Source: Gammaproteobacteria bacterium
GTDB lineage: Bacteria; Pseudomonadota; Gammaproteobacteria; Pseudomonadales; Pseudohongiellaceae
Direction: 5' to 3'
DNA: 16,858 bases
Assembly (NCBI GenBank): GCA_007571115.1
Contig: RKSA01000167.1
Coordinates: 1 to 16,858, forward strand
Below, one piece after another: positions 1 through 7,319 of the stretch. Position 1 is the stretch's first letter. The number at the start of each line of letters is the position of its first letter. A model generated the notes under the pieces. That model made no database searches, was not told where the DNA came from, and worked only from the letters and a program-made list of their open reading frames with translations. The translations under genes were made by a program, and so were the position numbers.

Positions 1-138
1 GAACCGTTGCTCCGACTCGACCCAGAACCTGTGACTGTGGATGTTTGGCAGAAACCGGCGCCTGGTCTTGTTCTGCGCGTGGGAGACGTTGTTGCCGACT
101 TTTGGCCGCTTGCCAGTCACCATGCAGATCCGTGACAT
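1..138 (-). CDS. rpmB: 50S ribosomal protein L28 (5' part, runs off the window)
   Basis: Reading the minus strand from an ATG at 138 gives 46 residues beginning MSRICMVTGKRPKVGNNVSH and continuing through KTRRRFLPNIHSHRFWVESE. This is the conserved N-terminus of bacterial L28, a structural protein of the large ribosomal subunit. The full protein is about 78 residues, so roughly 60 percent is present and the rest lies left of base 1. A GAGG ribosome binding site lies 8 nt upstream of the ATG (147-150) and a good sigma70 promoter is at 192-220. rpmG would be expected next downstream, outside the window. This is a core gene and marks the edge of the accessory region that starts just upstream of its promoter. 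Confidence 0.95.
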   Translation of the reverse strand, partial: MSRICMVTGKRPKVGNNVSHAQNKTRRRFLPNIHSHRFWVESEQRF

Positions 139-191
139 CGTATTTACCTCGCTTGCCGCCAGGCGAGCCCCCGGCGATTGGAAAGGCGCGA

Positions 192-220
192 TTTATACCA
201 GAACCCCCCGTCACGGGCAA
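192..220 (-). promoter_or_regulatory. sigma70-type promoter of rpmB
   Basis: On the minus strand TTGCCC (215-220) and TATAAA (192-197) are separated by exactly 17 nt. Transcription would start near 184-186, leaving a leader of about 45 nt before the rpmB ATG at 138. The spacer contains a run of six G. No other promoter candidate is evident for rpmB in the visible upstream sequence. Confidence 0.7.
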
Positions 221-263
221 GTCGTTGAACAGGTTCAGCACATGTGAGACGAACAGGGACTGT

Positions 264-320
264 CTGGCAGGCCTGCCCGAAGTCGGCGCGGAACTCGCTG
301 CCGCCGTCGACCTGGGCGCA
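264..320 (-). pseudogene. remnant of an IS481-type integrase/transposase core
   Basis: The minus strand from 314 to 264 reads QVDGGSEFRADFGQACQ. This matches the second-aspartate block (xQVDGGSEFxAxF..AC) of the rve/DDE integrase core in IS481-family transposases. The match stops abruptly on both sides. Upstream, another frame carries a stop near 339, and downstream the sequence gives way to the rpmB promoter region. Only about 17 codons are recognisable and there is no surviving reading frame, so it is a dead fragment. It shows past transposition just upstream of rpmB. The family assignment rests on one motif and a related IS3-type element cannot be excluded. Confidence 0.5.
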
Positions 321-406
321 GCGGCTTCAGATCACTTCACCGCCGGCGAGTTGGATTCGAACAGGCCAAACCAATGCTCGAAGTGCGTCTCGTGGGCACA
401 TTCGGC

Positions 407-1660
407 TCATGGGCCTAGCGCATTGATCGGAATGACGCCGACCTCGCCAGGCTGGAAGTGCCCATATCCGTTGGGGACGATTACCGCGAGAGCGGCGGGT
501 TTGCCATGTTCGGTTGCAGCGGGCCTTGCGGCGAGTCGGCGCAGGTTCTTCTGCCCTTCGGCGACCCAGCGCTGCCCCAGCTTGACCTCGAACGCCGCCC
601 AGCGCCCGTCTGCGGTTTCCACCACGGCATCGACTTCCAGCCCGTCCTTTTCCCGATAGTGGTAGACGCGCGCGTCGGTCGCTTGCGCGTAGATTCGCAG
701 GTCGCGAATCACGAGGGACTCGAACAGGAAACCAAAATAGGCGAGGTCCTCGAGCAGGCGATTCGGTGCGATTCCCAAAACCGCCGTGGCAAGTGACGGA
801 TCGACGAAGTGCCGCGAAGCCGCAGCGCGAAGCCGGTTGCGAGAGCGCAGATTCGGGGACCAGGCCGGCTGGTCTTCCACGACCATTAGCCGGGTGAGCG
901 CTTCGAGGTATTCGGCGGTCGTTTCCGGGTGCAGTTGCTGCCCGTTCGAGCCGCCCACGTCGGCTGCCAGCTTGCTCATTGCTATCGGCGTCGCCACGTT
1001 TCTCGCCAGCGAGCGCAACAGCCGCTCCACCTTGACCGGGTCATGCCTCTTGTCGCTCGCCTGGGATATGTCGGCGCGGCAGATTTCCGCGACATAACCG
1101 CGATTGGCACGAAGCGCCCCGGGCAGGGACTTGCCGATGTTGCCAGGCCAGCCGCCGGCGCAAATCGTCTCGGCAAGCGAGTGGATCGTCATTTCCTTCC
1201 GCGTGGCGCGTTGCGGCTCCCCTTGCAGCAGCTTGGCGAGCGAGATCTCGCCCGACGACTGTCCCAATTCACGCAAGGAGCAAGGCCGCATTTTCAACCG
1301 GGAAAAACGGCCCGCACCTGTATGCCGCGACTGGTCATCGGCTGGCGTGGCGGAACCGGCAAGAATGAATTGACCCAGTGCGCCGCGCCGATCAACCTCG
1401 CGACGCACATGGTTCCAAACCGCAGGCGCGAGCTGCCATTCATCGATGAGCCGGGGCACGTCCCCGTCGAGCACCGCTGCGGCGTCGATGTCGATCAGCC
1501 GTCTCGCGCTTTCGTCGAGATCGAGCAGCACTTCGCTCGCTGCGGCGCGTCTCGCCGTTTCGGTCTTCCCGCAGGCCTTCGGGCCTTCGATGAGCACCGC
1601 GCCGGTCGATTCGAGCAGCAGCGACAGCTCCGCTTCGACGATGCGAGGAAGATAGTTCAT
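407..1660 (-). CDS. AAA ATPase with C-terminal DUF4143 domain
   Basis: A 417-residue protein of the AAA_14/DUF4143 type, a widespread accessory family of poorly defined role. The Walker A is GPKACGKT at residues 26-33. A Walker B-like LIDEWQ is at 71-76 and a sensor-like LAGSATP at 100-106. The C-terminal DUF4143 part has a PD-(D/E)XK-like arrangement: E314 in FESLV, D344 in LEVDAVV, and E358/K360 in AFEVKLG. The length is normal for the family. The start at 1660 is preceded by AAGAGG about 10 nt upstream. It lies between the 23-bp repeats and a transposase scrap, on the same strand as the cas operon, at the place where cas4-cas1 and cas2 normally sit in type I-G loci. There is no evidence that it takes part in CRISPR function; a mobile or defence-island passenger is more likely. 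Confidence 0.85.
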   Translation of the reverse strand: MNYLPRIVEAELSLLLESTGAVLIEGPKACGKTETARRAAASEVLLDLDESARRLIDIDAAAVLDGDVPRLIDEWQLAPAVWNHVRREVDRRGALGQFILAGSATPADDQSRHTGAGRFSRLKMRPCSLRELGQSSGEISLAKLLQGEPQRATRKEMTIHSLAETICAGGWPGNIGKSLPGALRANRGYVAEICRADISQASDKRHDPVKVERLLRSLARNVATPIAMSKLAADVGGSNGQQLHPETTAEYLEALTRLMVVEDQPAWSPNLRSRNRLRAAASRHFVDPSLATAVLGIAPNRLLEDLAYFGFLFESLVIRDLRIYAQATDARVYHYREKDGLEVDAVVETADGRWAAFEVKLGQRWVAEGQKNLRRLAARPAATEHGKPAALAVIVPNGYGHFQPGEVGVIPINALGP

Positions 1661-1733
1661 GAGGAACCGCCTCTTATGCCGAGTTGCCGATGCAGGTCGC
1701 CAGACGATGGCCGCACCCGCCTGCTGACTCCGT

Positions 1734-1825
1734 AACCGGTGATTTGGCGAAATTTTAACCGGTGATTTGGCGAAAAATCAACCGGTGATTTGGCGAGATT
1801 TTAACCGGTGATTTGTCGGGGAATT
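1734..1825. repeat. four tandem 23-bp repeats (AACCGGTGATTTGGCGA core)
   Basis: Copies begin at 1734, 1757, 1780 and 1803, a strict 23-bp period. The first three share the 17-bp core AACCGGTGATTTGGCGA followed by a 6-bp AT-rich variable tail. The fourth diverges after GATTTG. The array overlaps the last 15 or so codons of csb2 and ends about 73 bp upstream of the ATPase gene. Multiple short repeats at one end are typical of IS21-family element termini, so this may be a leftover IS end. Iteron-like binding sites for the ATPase promoter are the alternative. The units are far too close together to be a CRISPR array. Confidence 0.85.
1752..1781 (-). promoter_or_regulatory. possible promoter of the ATPase inside the repeats
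   Basis: On the minus strand TTGATT (1776-1781) and TAAAAT (1752-1757) are separated by 18 nt and face the ATPase gene, whose ATG is at 1660. Both elements are formed by the variable tails of the 23-bp repeats. It would give a leader of about 85 nt. This is weak evidence from hexamer matching only. Confidence 0.3.
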
Positions 1826-3472
1826 TGCGCTGCACACGAACAGGCCCAAGCCGAAATGCGACCCGTAGCCCAAGGCGATCGGCCCACGAACCGGATTGGC
1901 GAACTCGATCTCTACGGCATGCCCGACCGGCACGGGAGGCTGCGGATTTTTCCGGCGAGAGAGCTGGAAGTGACGAAATCGAGCCCAGCTCGCCTCGGAT
2001 CGAGCCGTGCCGCCCACTTCGGTGCGGGCAGGGCCTGAGGGCCAGAGCACACGCACTGCCAGGGGCGCCGGGAAGCCTCGCGACTCGAGTTCGGCTCGCA
2101 CCTGGCCTTCCAGAGTGTTGCGCCCGCGAGCCTTGGCGTATCGCGGCGCGACGAAGGGCGTCAGGGAAACCCACTTGGAGGCGCCGCGGCAGCTTCCGTG
2201 CAGTCGCCCCATATCTTTCAGCTTGCCGAGTGCGGACACCGCAAGGCGGAGCGGCGCCACCTTGCCTTTCATGTAGGTCTTGCGCACCATGCGGACGGCG
2301 GCCTGCGCGTCGACGCCCAACCCCATCTTCGCCCAGACAAGGAAGTGGTCCAGATGGCCGTCACCATCAAGGTCGAGCGGGTTCACGTGGGCGTGCTCGT
2401 GGGGGCCGCCAAGGGGCCGGCCATGCTCGTCTGTGCCGGTCAATTCCGGGGGAACGGTTCCTCTTGTTTTTGCTGCGGTCTTTGCTGCGGTCCCAATAAG
2501 TGCAGAATGCAGAAGCTCGGCCTGCGGCAGTGTTCGCGTGATTGGCGGTAGTGCGTGGTCATTGCGGCTGTCATTGGTCAGCGACAGCAGCATCGCTTCC
2601 ACCGGAGGCGCCTGGGGTCTCGTGGGCCTTGGCCGTGGCAAGCCGATCGATATGGCATGGGAAGGTCGCCAGTAGAACACGCGTCCGCTGCCAGGAGGCA
2701 GGCTCCAGCCGTGGGAACGCAGCCAGTTGGTGTCCTTTTGCAGGCAGTCGAGCAGGTCGGCGGGATAAGGCTCCTCTTTCCTCTTGCGTTTTTTGAGCAG
2801 TGCCTGAGATGGCTTCCTGCCTTCCGGGAGCGGCAAGCCGGCAAGCGCCTCTCTCACTCTTTCCTTGCGCCACTGTTCAAAATCGGGTGCGCTGGTGGGT
2901 GCAAGTAGTGGAACCTGTTCCCATGCTTGGTCTGCCGAAGCGGCAGGTTGCTCCGGGAAACAATTCGGCTCCCATTCATTCTCGCTTTCATCGAGAACCC
3001 GACCAGCTACCCAGCTCTCTGATCGACCCAGATAACCCAAGCGCGAGATCAGTGTTTCAAGATGCTTACCTTCATCAGGGGTCAAGGAGCAGTTTTCCCA
3101 TCTGACCAGCAATGCCGAATCGTTGCCTTCGCCTTCAACCCGTGCCCAGGTATCGAACACCAAGGTCGTTTTTTCGAGCTTTGTCTTCGAGTCCAGGCAC
3201 CCAATCGGCATGTAGTGACGACTGTGCGTGCCTATGGCCGATGGCAAGCGGTAGCTCGGCAGTTCGTCCGCCAGCTTGGTAAAAAGTTCTCGAGCCGGGC
3301 AGGAAGGACCGCTGCCGTTCCATGCTCCTGATGTATAGCCAACGGAGATCAGTGCCCGGAGGATACGCCAGGGCGATGGAGGCCATTCGATCAGCCCCTC
3401 ATTCACATGATGGCCGTAAGGCGTGGCGTGGTAGCGCCCTGCCGGGAAACGGAATTCGAGAGTGACGGGCAT
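1778..3472 (-). CDS. csb2: type I-G (I-U) CRISPR protein Csb2 (Cas5/Cas6-like, GSU0054 family)
   Basis: A 564-residue RAMP-superfamily protein. The N-terminus, MPVTLEFRFPAGRYHATPYG followed by an EWPPSPWRILRAL segment (29-41), is the Cas5-like half of Csb2 proteins. A conserved His/Asp cluster HEHAHVNPLDLDGDGHLDH lies at 358-376. The C-terminal RGPIALGYGSHFGLGLF (529-545) is the glycine-rich RAMP loop of the Cas6-like half. In type I-G systems Csb2 is thought to process crRNA and cap its 5' end within Cascade. It is the last cas gene seen, 4 nt after csb1. Residues from about 550 onward (SPTNHRLKSRQITG) are encoded by the 23-bp repeats, so the natural stop codon seems to have been replaced. 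The conserved fold looks complete before that point. Confidence 0.92.
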   Translation of the reverse strand: MPVTLEFRFPAGRYHATPYGHHVNEGLIEWPPSPWRILRALISVGYTSGAWNGSGPSCPARELFTKLADELPSYRLPSAIGTHSRHYMPIGCLDSKTKLEKTTLVFDTWARVEGEGNDSALLVRWENCSLTPDEGKHLETLISRLGYLGRSESWVAGRVLDESENEWEPNCFPEQPAASADQAWEQVPLLAPTSAPDFEQWRKERVREALAGLPLPEGRKPSQALLKKRKRKEEPYPADLLDCLQKDTNWLRSHGWSLPPGSGRVFYWRPSHAISIGLPRPRPTRPQAPPVEAMLLSLTNDSRNDHALPPITRTLPQAELLHSALIGTAAKTAAKTRGTVPPELTGTDEHGRPLGGPHEHAHVNPLDLDGDGHLDHFLVWAKMGLGVDAQAAVRMVRKTYMKGKVAPLRLAVSALGKLKDMGRLHGSCRGASKWVSLTPFVAPRYAKARGRNTLEGQVRAELESRGFPAPLAVRVLWPSGPARTEVGGTARSEASWARFRHFQLSRRKNPQPPVPVGHAVEIEFANPVRGPIALGYGSHFGLGLFVCSANSPTNHRLKSRQITG

Positions 3473-3476
3473 GGGG

Positions 3477-4490
3477 CTACTCGGCCTCCTCTGATGCCTC
3501 GGCAGTCACGGAATCTTCTTGCTTTTTGCCTTTTCTGAGCTCGTCCTCGAAAGTCACGGCGGTCACTTTCATTTTTCCCTTGCAGGCATTGATCGCAGCT
3601 TCCAGGTCGGTTATCAAATCGTCAAGGGCTGGCAGGTGCCAGCCTTCGGGCATGGTTGCGCGAATATCGGAGCTTTGCACACGAAGATCGCAGGCTGTGC
3701 GCAGGCGCATGCCTTCATCGGTCAAGGCCCTGAGCTTATATAGCGCGAGGAGAATCAGCAGTCGCTCGGCGTCTTCACCAAGCCCGTAACCACGAATCTG
3801 CGCCAAGTCCAAATTGACATAGAGCGTGATCGACTCAGCGGTGTATTCGTCACGGGCAAAGGGAACATTGCCGAAGCCCTTACCGGTGTCCCCTTGTGGA
3901 TTTACATGGTCGTTCTTGACTCCGCCCGAAGCCGCTACGTGCACACCGTCTGCCTCGATGAAGGCAGAGAGCGCTCGAGCCACACGAAGACGCCCACCCG
4001 CCAACTCCTTTTTGGCGAGAAATACGCCGTGCAGCAGCGAGTTGACGTCATATGTCAAGAGGGCTTCAGCGAGCTTCTTTCGATCAATCGGCCCTGTATC
4101 GAGTACACTCAACTCTTCTTTCAATTGGTTGATGAACGTCTTGTCTTTCCCTTCCAGCAGATAGGGGCTGTTCAGCCGGTGGGACTCAAGAATCGTGTCG
4201 GTCAAGAAATCGCCGTTTCGCCTAACCACCACATGGGACAGTCCTTCCAGTTCAGACCTAACATTTTTTTTAGCGGAATCCCAAATGGTCATCTCCAAGC
4301 GATTGGCCATGCTCTGGGCTGATTCGACGAGCAGACTTTCGCCAAATTCAGATTGGAAACGGGCGGCACCGAGGCTTGGGAACCCCGTCGGCTGGAACCG
4401 GCTCCCCTGCAACACTTCAAGCGGAATCTCGAAGAGAACCCTTGTGGCTTTTTTGAGGGGCTGGAGGTCTACGGTTGCTTCAGTGGACAT
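3477..4490 (-). CDS. csb1: type I-G (I-U) CRISPR protein Csb1 (Cas7, GSU0053 family)
   Basis: A 337-residue protein starting MSTEATVDLQPLKKATRVLF. The ATG at 4490 was chosen because GGAG (4497-4500) lies 6 nt upstream and the Csb1 family begins here; the open frame extends further upstream only as a shadow of csx17. Family signatures include RFQPTGFPSLGAARF near the N-terminus, LNSPYLL in the middle, ASGGVKNDHVNPQGDTGKGFG with a conserved Asn/His, and SITLYVNLDLAQIRGYG. Csb1 is the Cas7 backbone subunit that coats the crRNA spacer in Cascade. The start overlaps the 3' end of csx17 by 11 nt, so the two are probably translationally coupled, and csb2 follows after 4 nt. The C-terminus is Lys/Glu-rich (EDELRKGKKQ). 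Confidence 0.93.
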   Translation of the reverse strand: MSTEATVDLQPLKKATRVLFEIPLEVLQGSRFQPTGFPSLGAARFQSEFGESLLVESAQSMANRLEMTIWDSAKKNVRSELEGLSHVVVRRNGDFLTDTILESHRLNSPYLLEGKDKTFINQLKEELSVLDTGPIDRKKLAEALLTYDVNSLLHGVFLAKKELAGGRLRVARALSAFIEADGVHVAASGGVKNDHVNPQGDTGKGFGNVPFARDEYTAESITLYVNLDLAQIRGYGLGEDAERLLILLALYKLRALTDEGMRLRTACDLRVQSSDIRATMPEGWHLPALDDLITDLEAAINACKGKMKVTAVTFEDELRKGKKQEDSVTAEASEEAE

Positions 4491-6714
4491 GGCTACTCCT
4501 TTTGCTTGGGTCAAGATATTCAAGGAACCGTGCGGCGGTTCTTTCGGAAATGGGGAAGGCGAGTGCAGCAGCCCACAACCTGGCGATATTGGGTGCTGCG
4601 GTGCCCGCGCGGATGGTGCAGCGGACTCCTGCCGCAGCCAAGCGCCGAAGCGCGATCGTGATTGCGGACTCCGCATCATCGGCGGCCAAACGGCGAACAA
4701 TCGCAGGGTCGGTGCCGATGTCGAGCACAAACCCGGAGTGGGTTTTGAGCTTCCAAGGAAGCGTACACAAGCGAATCGCCAGCCAGGCTTCGTCGGGCCA
4801 GTGGTCAAGCTCCGGCGAAGAGAGGCGTATGGGCGCTCGCCTCCATTGCTTCCGGTCCAGGGCCATGAATGCACGAGCCAGTGCATTGATGCGATTCAGG
4901 TCAACACGTTCTGCCAGCAGCTCGGACAGGTCACTGGCGCTGGCCGATGCCCCCGGTTCCGACATCAAGGGCAGGTGCCGATGAGAGCGCTGGGCACCTT
5001 CGATGACGCGGCGCTGAACCAGTGCGATAGCGTCCCGAAGTCCATCGCGCCCCTGCATGACCACATCGGCATCACGTGCCAACGGCAGCCAGTGGCGTCG
5101 GATTGGTGCAGCAACATGGTCCCAGTCGCACGGGCCTGTTTGCAATGCAAAGGCGAGGGCCAGACGGAAATCGCTGGAGTCATCGTAGGCAGCCGTAATC
5201 CAGTCCGGGCGAAGCTTGGGAATCGGTCCTGCATCGAGATCGCCTCCCTGCGGCATTATCTTTTCGATATCTGCCAGGCACTTCAAGATCCATTGCCAGC
5301 GATCAGGAAGGTGGGGAAGCTCGGTGGCAGCGATGAGCGAATCTTCCAGATTCTTGGCTGCTTGAATCAGCCGGGCAGGTGCATTGCGGTCGTCAGCCTT
5401 GCGGCGCAAGCGACGTAGCCACAAATCGAGATCTTCAATGCAGGCGATATGTTCGACGGGCGCTTCTACCACATCAAAACGGACAAGCGGAACGGCCAAG
5501 TTTGATTGGCCGTTCCGCTCAATGTAGCCGTAACGCTGGAAAGCCCGGATGCCACGGGCGACCCCAAGGCGCTTCACGGCTCTCGCAAAGTCGAGAGGCT
5601 CGCGAACAGTGGTGGTTCCCAATTGTGCCCGGCCCTCCGCCAGCAATCTTTGCAATTCGGGGTATGACGAAGGCTTTGACCAGAGTGGCATCCATTGCTC
5701 GCCCCTTGCACTTCCGTCGTCCGCTGCCGCACTTGCGTATGCCGCCGCGCTGGAACTTGTTGCGAAAGGCGATGCAGCACGGGCAGACACAGACAATCCA
5801 AGGCGGCGAGTTGCGTGTGATGTAAACGCTATGGTGCCCTCCAACGCCAGAATGAAATCGACAGGATTCAGGATGCTGTCGGAGTTTGGCCCATTTGCAT
5901 TATTCGCTCCGCCAACCGTGCCGGGCAGATACTGGCCCACTGGCTGTTTGGCAATACAGCCGGTTATCGGTGTGCCCCAGAGAGCCCCTGCGAACCACGC
6001 TGCTGTGTGTGGTTGCGGCCCGCCGGATTCACTGTCCAGATCAAAAACCTCCCCGAGCCGCTTCATGAAATTGTTGGTGAAATCCAGCCTACCGTCGTTG
6101 CCTCCGCTACCGAGAAGGGCGGGGTAACTGGGTTCCCCGTCGCTTCCCAGCACCATGGCAGCATCGAGCCACTCGCGTTCTGCATTACGCCAGCTCAGCC
6201 GCAAATTGGGAATCAAATTGGCCTTCAACTGTTTGAACTTCTTTTCCGCCTCTCGAAGTCTGCTCTTGTAATCGTCCGAGTTCTTCAGCCGCTCTTTTCC
6301 TGCCTTGCTCATTCCCGGCACTTTGGTTTCTTCCTTGATGTTCCGGATTACTCGGTCTGCCAGTGCAATCTCATCGCTCAAGGCTCGCCCTGCCTTGATT
6401 CCCTCACGAAACGCAGCGAATCGAGGGCTGGGGGATGTCTCCAGGGGATGCATAGCCGGATCCTGCGTGTGGAAGAACCCGGAGCCTTTGTTCCACGGGG
6501 AGATGATGGGCGTTGCACGGTATTCGTGCAAAAAGAAGTCGTTTAGGTCGATTCGAGACAATGAAGTAGTGAGTCTGAACTGATCGCCACCCCACCAACC
6601 TCGAGCCTCCGCATCTGCTTGCTCAGATACGAGGCGCAGAATGCCCAATGCCTTGAGATAGTGGGCGAGCGGTGCAGGGGCACAGCCGCCAAGCTCATGA
6701 ATGTGGATCGTCAT
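4480..6714 (-). CDS. csx17: type I-G (I-U) CRISPR protein Csx17 (Cas8-like large subunit)
   Basis: A 744-residue protein beginning MTIHIHELGGCAPAPLAHYL. This N-terminus, followed by KALGILRLVSEQAD, is diagnostic of Csx17, the large-subunit (Cas8u2) component of one type I-G variant. A WWGGDQF segment and SPWNKGSGFF follow within the first 90 residues. The large subunit is expected to recognise the PAM and help recruit Cas3. The start at 6714 was preferred over an ATG at 6738 because it matches the family start, has GGAG 6 nt upstream (6721-6724), and makes an ATGA overlap with the cas3-Fic stop. It ends 11 nt inside csb1. No frameshift or missing block was seen. Confidence 0.92.
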   Translation of the reverse strand: MTIHIHELGGCAPAPLAHYLKALGILRLVSEQADAEARGWWGGDQFRLTTSLSRIDLNDFFLHEYRATPIISPWNKGSGFFHTQDPAMHPLETSPSPRFAAFREGIKAGRALSDEIALADRVIRNIKEETKVPGMSKAGKERLKNSDDYKSRLREAEKKFKQLKANLIPNLRLSWRNAEREWLDAAMVLGSDGEPSYPALLGSGGNDGRLDFTNNFMKRLGEVFDLDSESGGPQPHTAAWFAGALWGTPITGCIAKQPVGQYLPGTVGGANNANGPNSDSILNPVDFILALEGTIAFTSHATRRLGLSVSARAASPFATSSSAAAYASAAADDGSARGEQWMPLWSKPSSYPELQRLLAEGRAQLGTTTVREPLDFARAVKRLGVARGIRAFQRYGYIERNGQSNLAVPLVRFDVVEAPVEHIACIEDLDLWLRRLRRKADDRNAPARLIQAAKNLEDSLIAATELPHLPDRWQWILKCLADIEKIMPQGGDLDAGPIPKLRPDWITAAYDDSSDFRLALAFALQTGPCDWDHVAAPIRRHWLPLARDADVVMQGRDGLRDAIALVQRRVIEGAQRSHRHLPLMSEPGASASASDLSELLAERVDLNRINALARAFMALDRKQWRRAPIRLSSPELDHWPDEAWLAIRLCTLPWKLKTHSGFVLDIGTDPAIVRRLAADDAESAITIALRRLAAAGVRCTIRAGTAAPNIARLWAAALAFPISERTAARFLEYLDPSKRSSHVH

Positions 6715-7319
6715 GCTGCACTCCGGGAAAATCGCCATTGCCAGAATGCGGCGAGTGGGCGGGGATCATGCTGGTCGAAAGCCTGAAGAGCGGCAAAGTA
6801 GCGTTGTCTCTCGTCCTCTGTTGAGGTTGCCATCTCGACGGTGGGCATTCCCATCCGGCGCAGCAATTCCTGCAAGAAGAGCCGGGAAACCCTGCCGTTG
6901 AAGTCCTCGAATGGGTGAATGCACAAGAACTGGCCTTCGGCAAAAGTCAGGTTTTCCATAACGCGGGCCACGGGTGCCTGACCAGGCTGATTCAGGCGCA
7001 CCGCAAGGTCTGCGGCGAACTGGTGCATCAAAACGGGAACGCGCCAGTAGGGGGGCGGGCTGTGCGCCCCCACCCGAACATCCTTGCTCCGCCATCGCCC
7101 GGCCATGCTTGGCGTCAACTCGCCACAGAGCCGACGATGCAATTCCAGCGTCAGGTCGGATAGGGGCGTATCGGCGAATGATCCCTCGCTGATCTCTAAC
7201 TCAGCGTTTGCAACCTGCCTGGCAAGTAGAGGCGCAAGCTGCTGGTAGCTCAGGATACCGCGCGTGGTTTCGACGTAGCGCGTTGCTGAATAAGGTCGGC
7301 GAGTTGTTCTCGAAGCCAC
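6711..7319 (-). CDS. Fic family toxin, possible internally initiated product
   Basis: Same frame as cas3. If translated separately, the best internal start I see is GTG at 7319 (Cas3-frame residue 981), giving 202 residues, a normal size for a stand-alone Fic protein. The only nearby purine run, GAGCGAGGA, is too close to be a good ribosome binding site, so initiation would probably depend on coupling to the antitoxin, whose stop is at 7250. Family features in order are RPYSATRYVETTRGILSYQQ, a GELTPSMAGRWRSKDVRVG segment, FAEGQFLCI, and the active-site loop HPFEDFNGRVSR. Fic enzymes typically transfer AMP from ATP to a Ser/Thr/Tyr side chain. The catalytic His, Asn and both Arg are present. 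A Phe replaces the usual Gly of the motif, as in some other Fic proteins. Confidence 0.45.
   Translation of the reverse strand: MASRTTRRPYSATRYVETTRGILSYQQLAPLLARQVANAELEISEGSFADTPLSDLTLELHRRLCGELTPSMAGRWRSKDVRVGAHSPPPYWRVPVLMHQFAADLAVRLNQPGQAPVARVMENLTFAEGQFLCIHPFEDFNGRVSRLFLQELLRRMGMPTVEMATSTEDERQRYFAALQAFDQHDPRPLAAFWQWRFSRSAA

Noticed and set aside
339..407. Short minus-strand frame ending HWFGLFESNSPAVK downstream of the ATPase
   Set aside because: Only about 22 codons with no start or recognisable family; not enough to call a gene.
45..659. 204-codon plus-strand frame at the left edge
   Set aside because: It runs antisense over rpmB and the end of the ATPase gene, both recognisable, and has no motif of its own.
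1734..1825. Repeat array read as a CRISPR array
   Set aside because: Units are contiguous with a 23-bp period and only 6-bp variable tails; there are no spacers of CRISPR length.
4491..4886. N-terminal extension of csb1 to an upstream ATG at 4886
   Set aside because: The extra 132 residues are a shadow of csx17; the family start and ribosome binding site point to 4490.
4195..5418. 407-codon open frame on the plus strand opposite csx17/csb1
   Set aside because: No family features, and both minus-strand genes are firmly identified.
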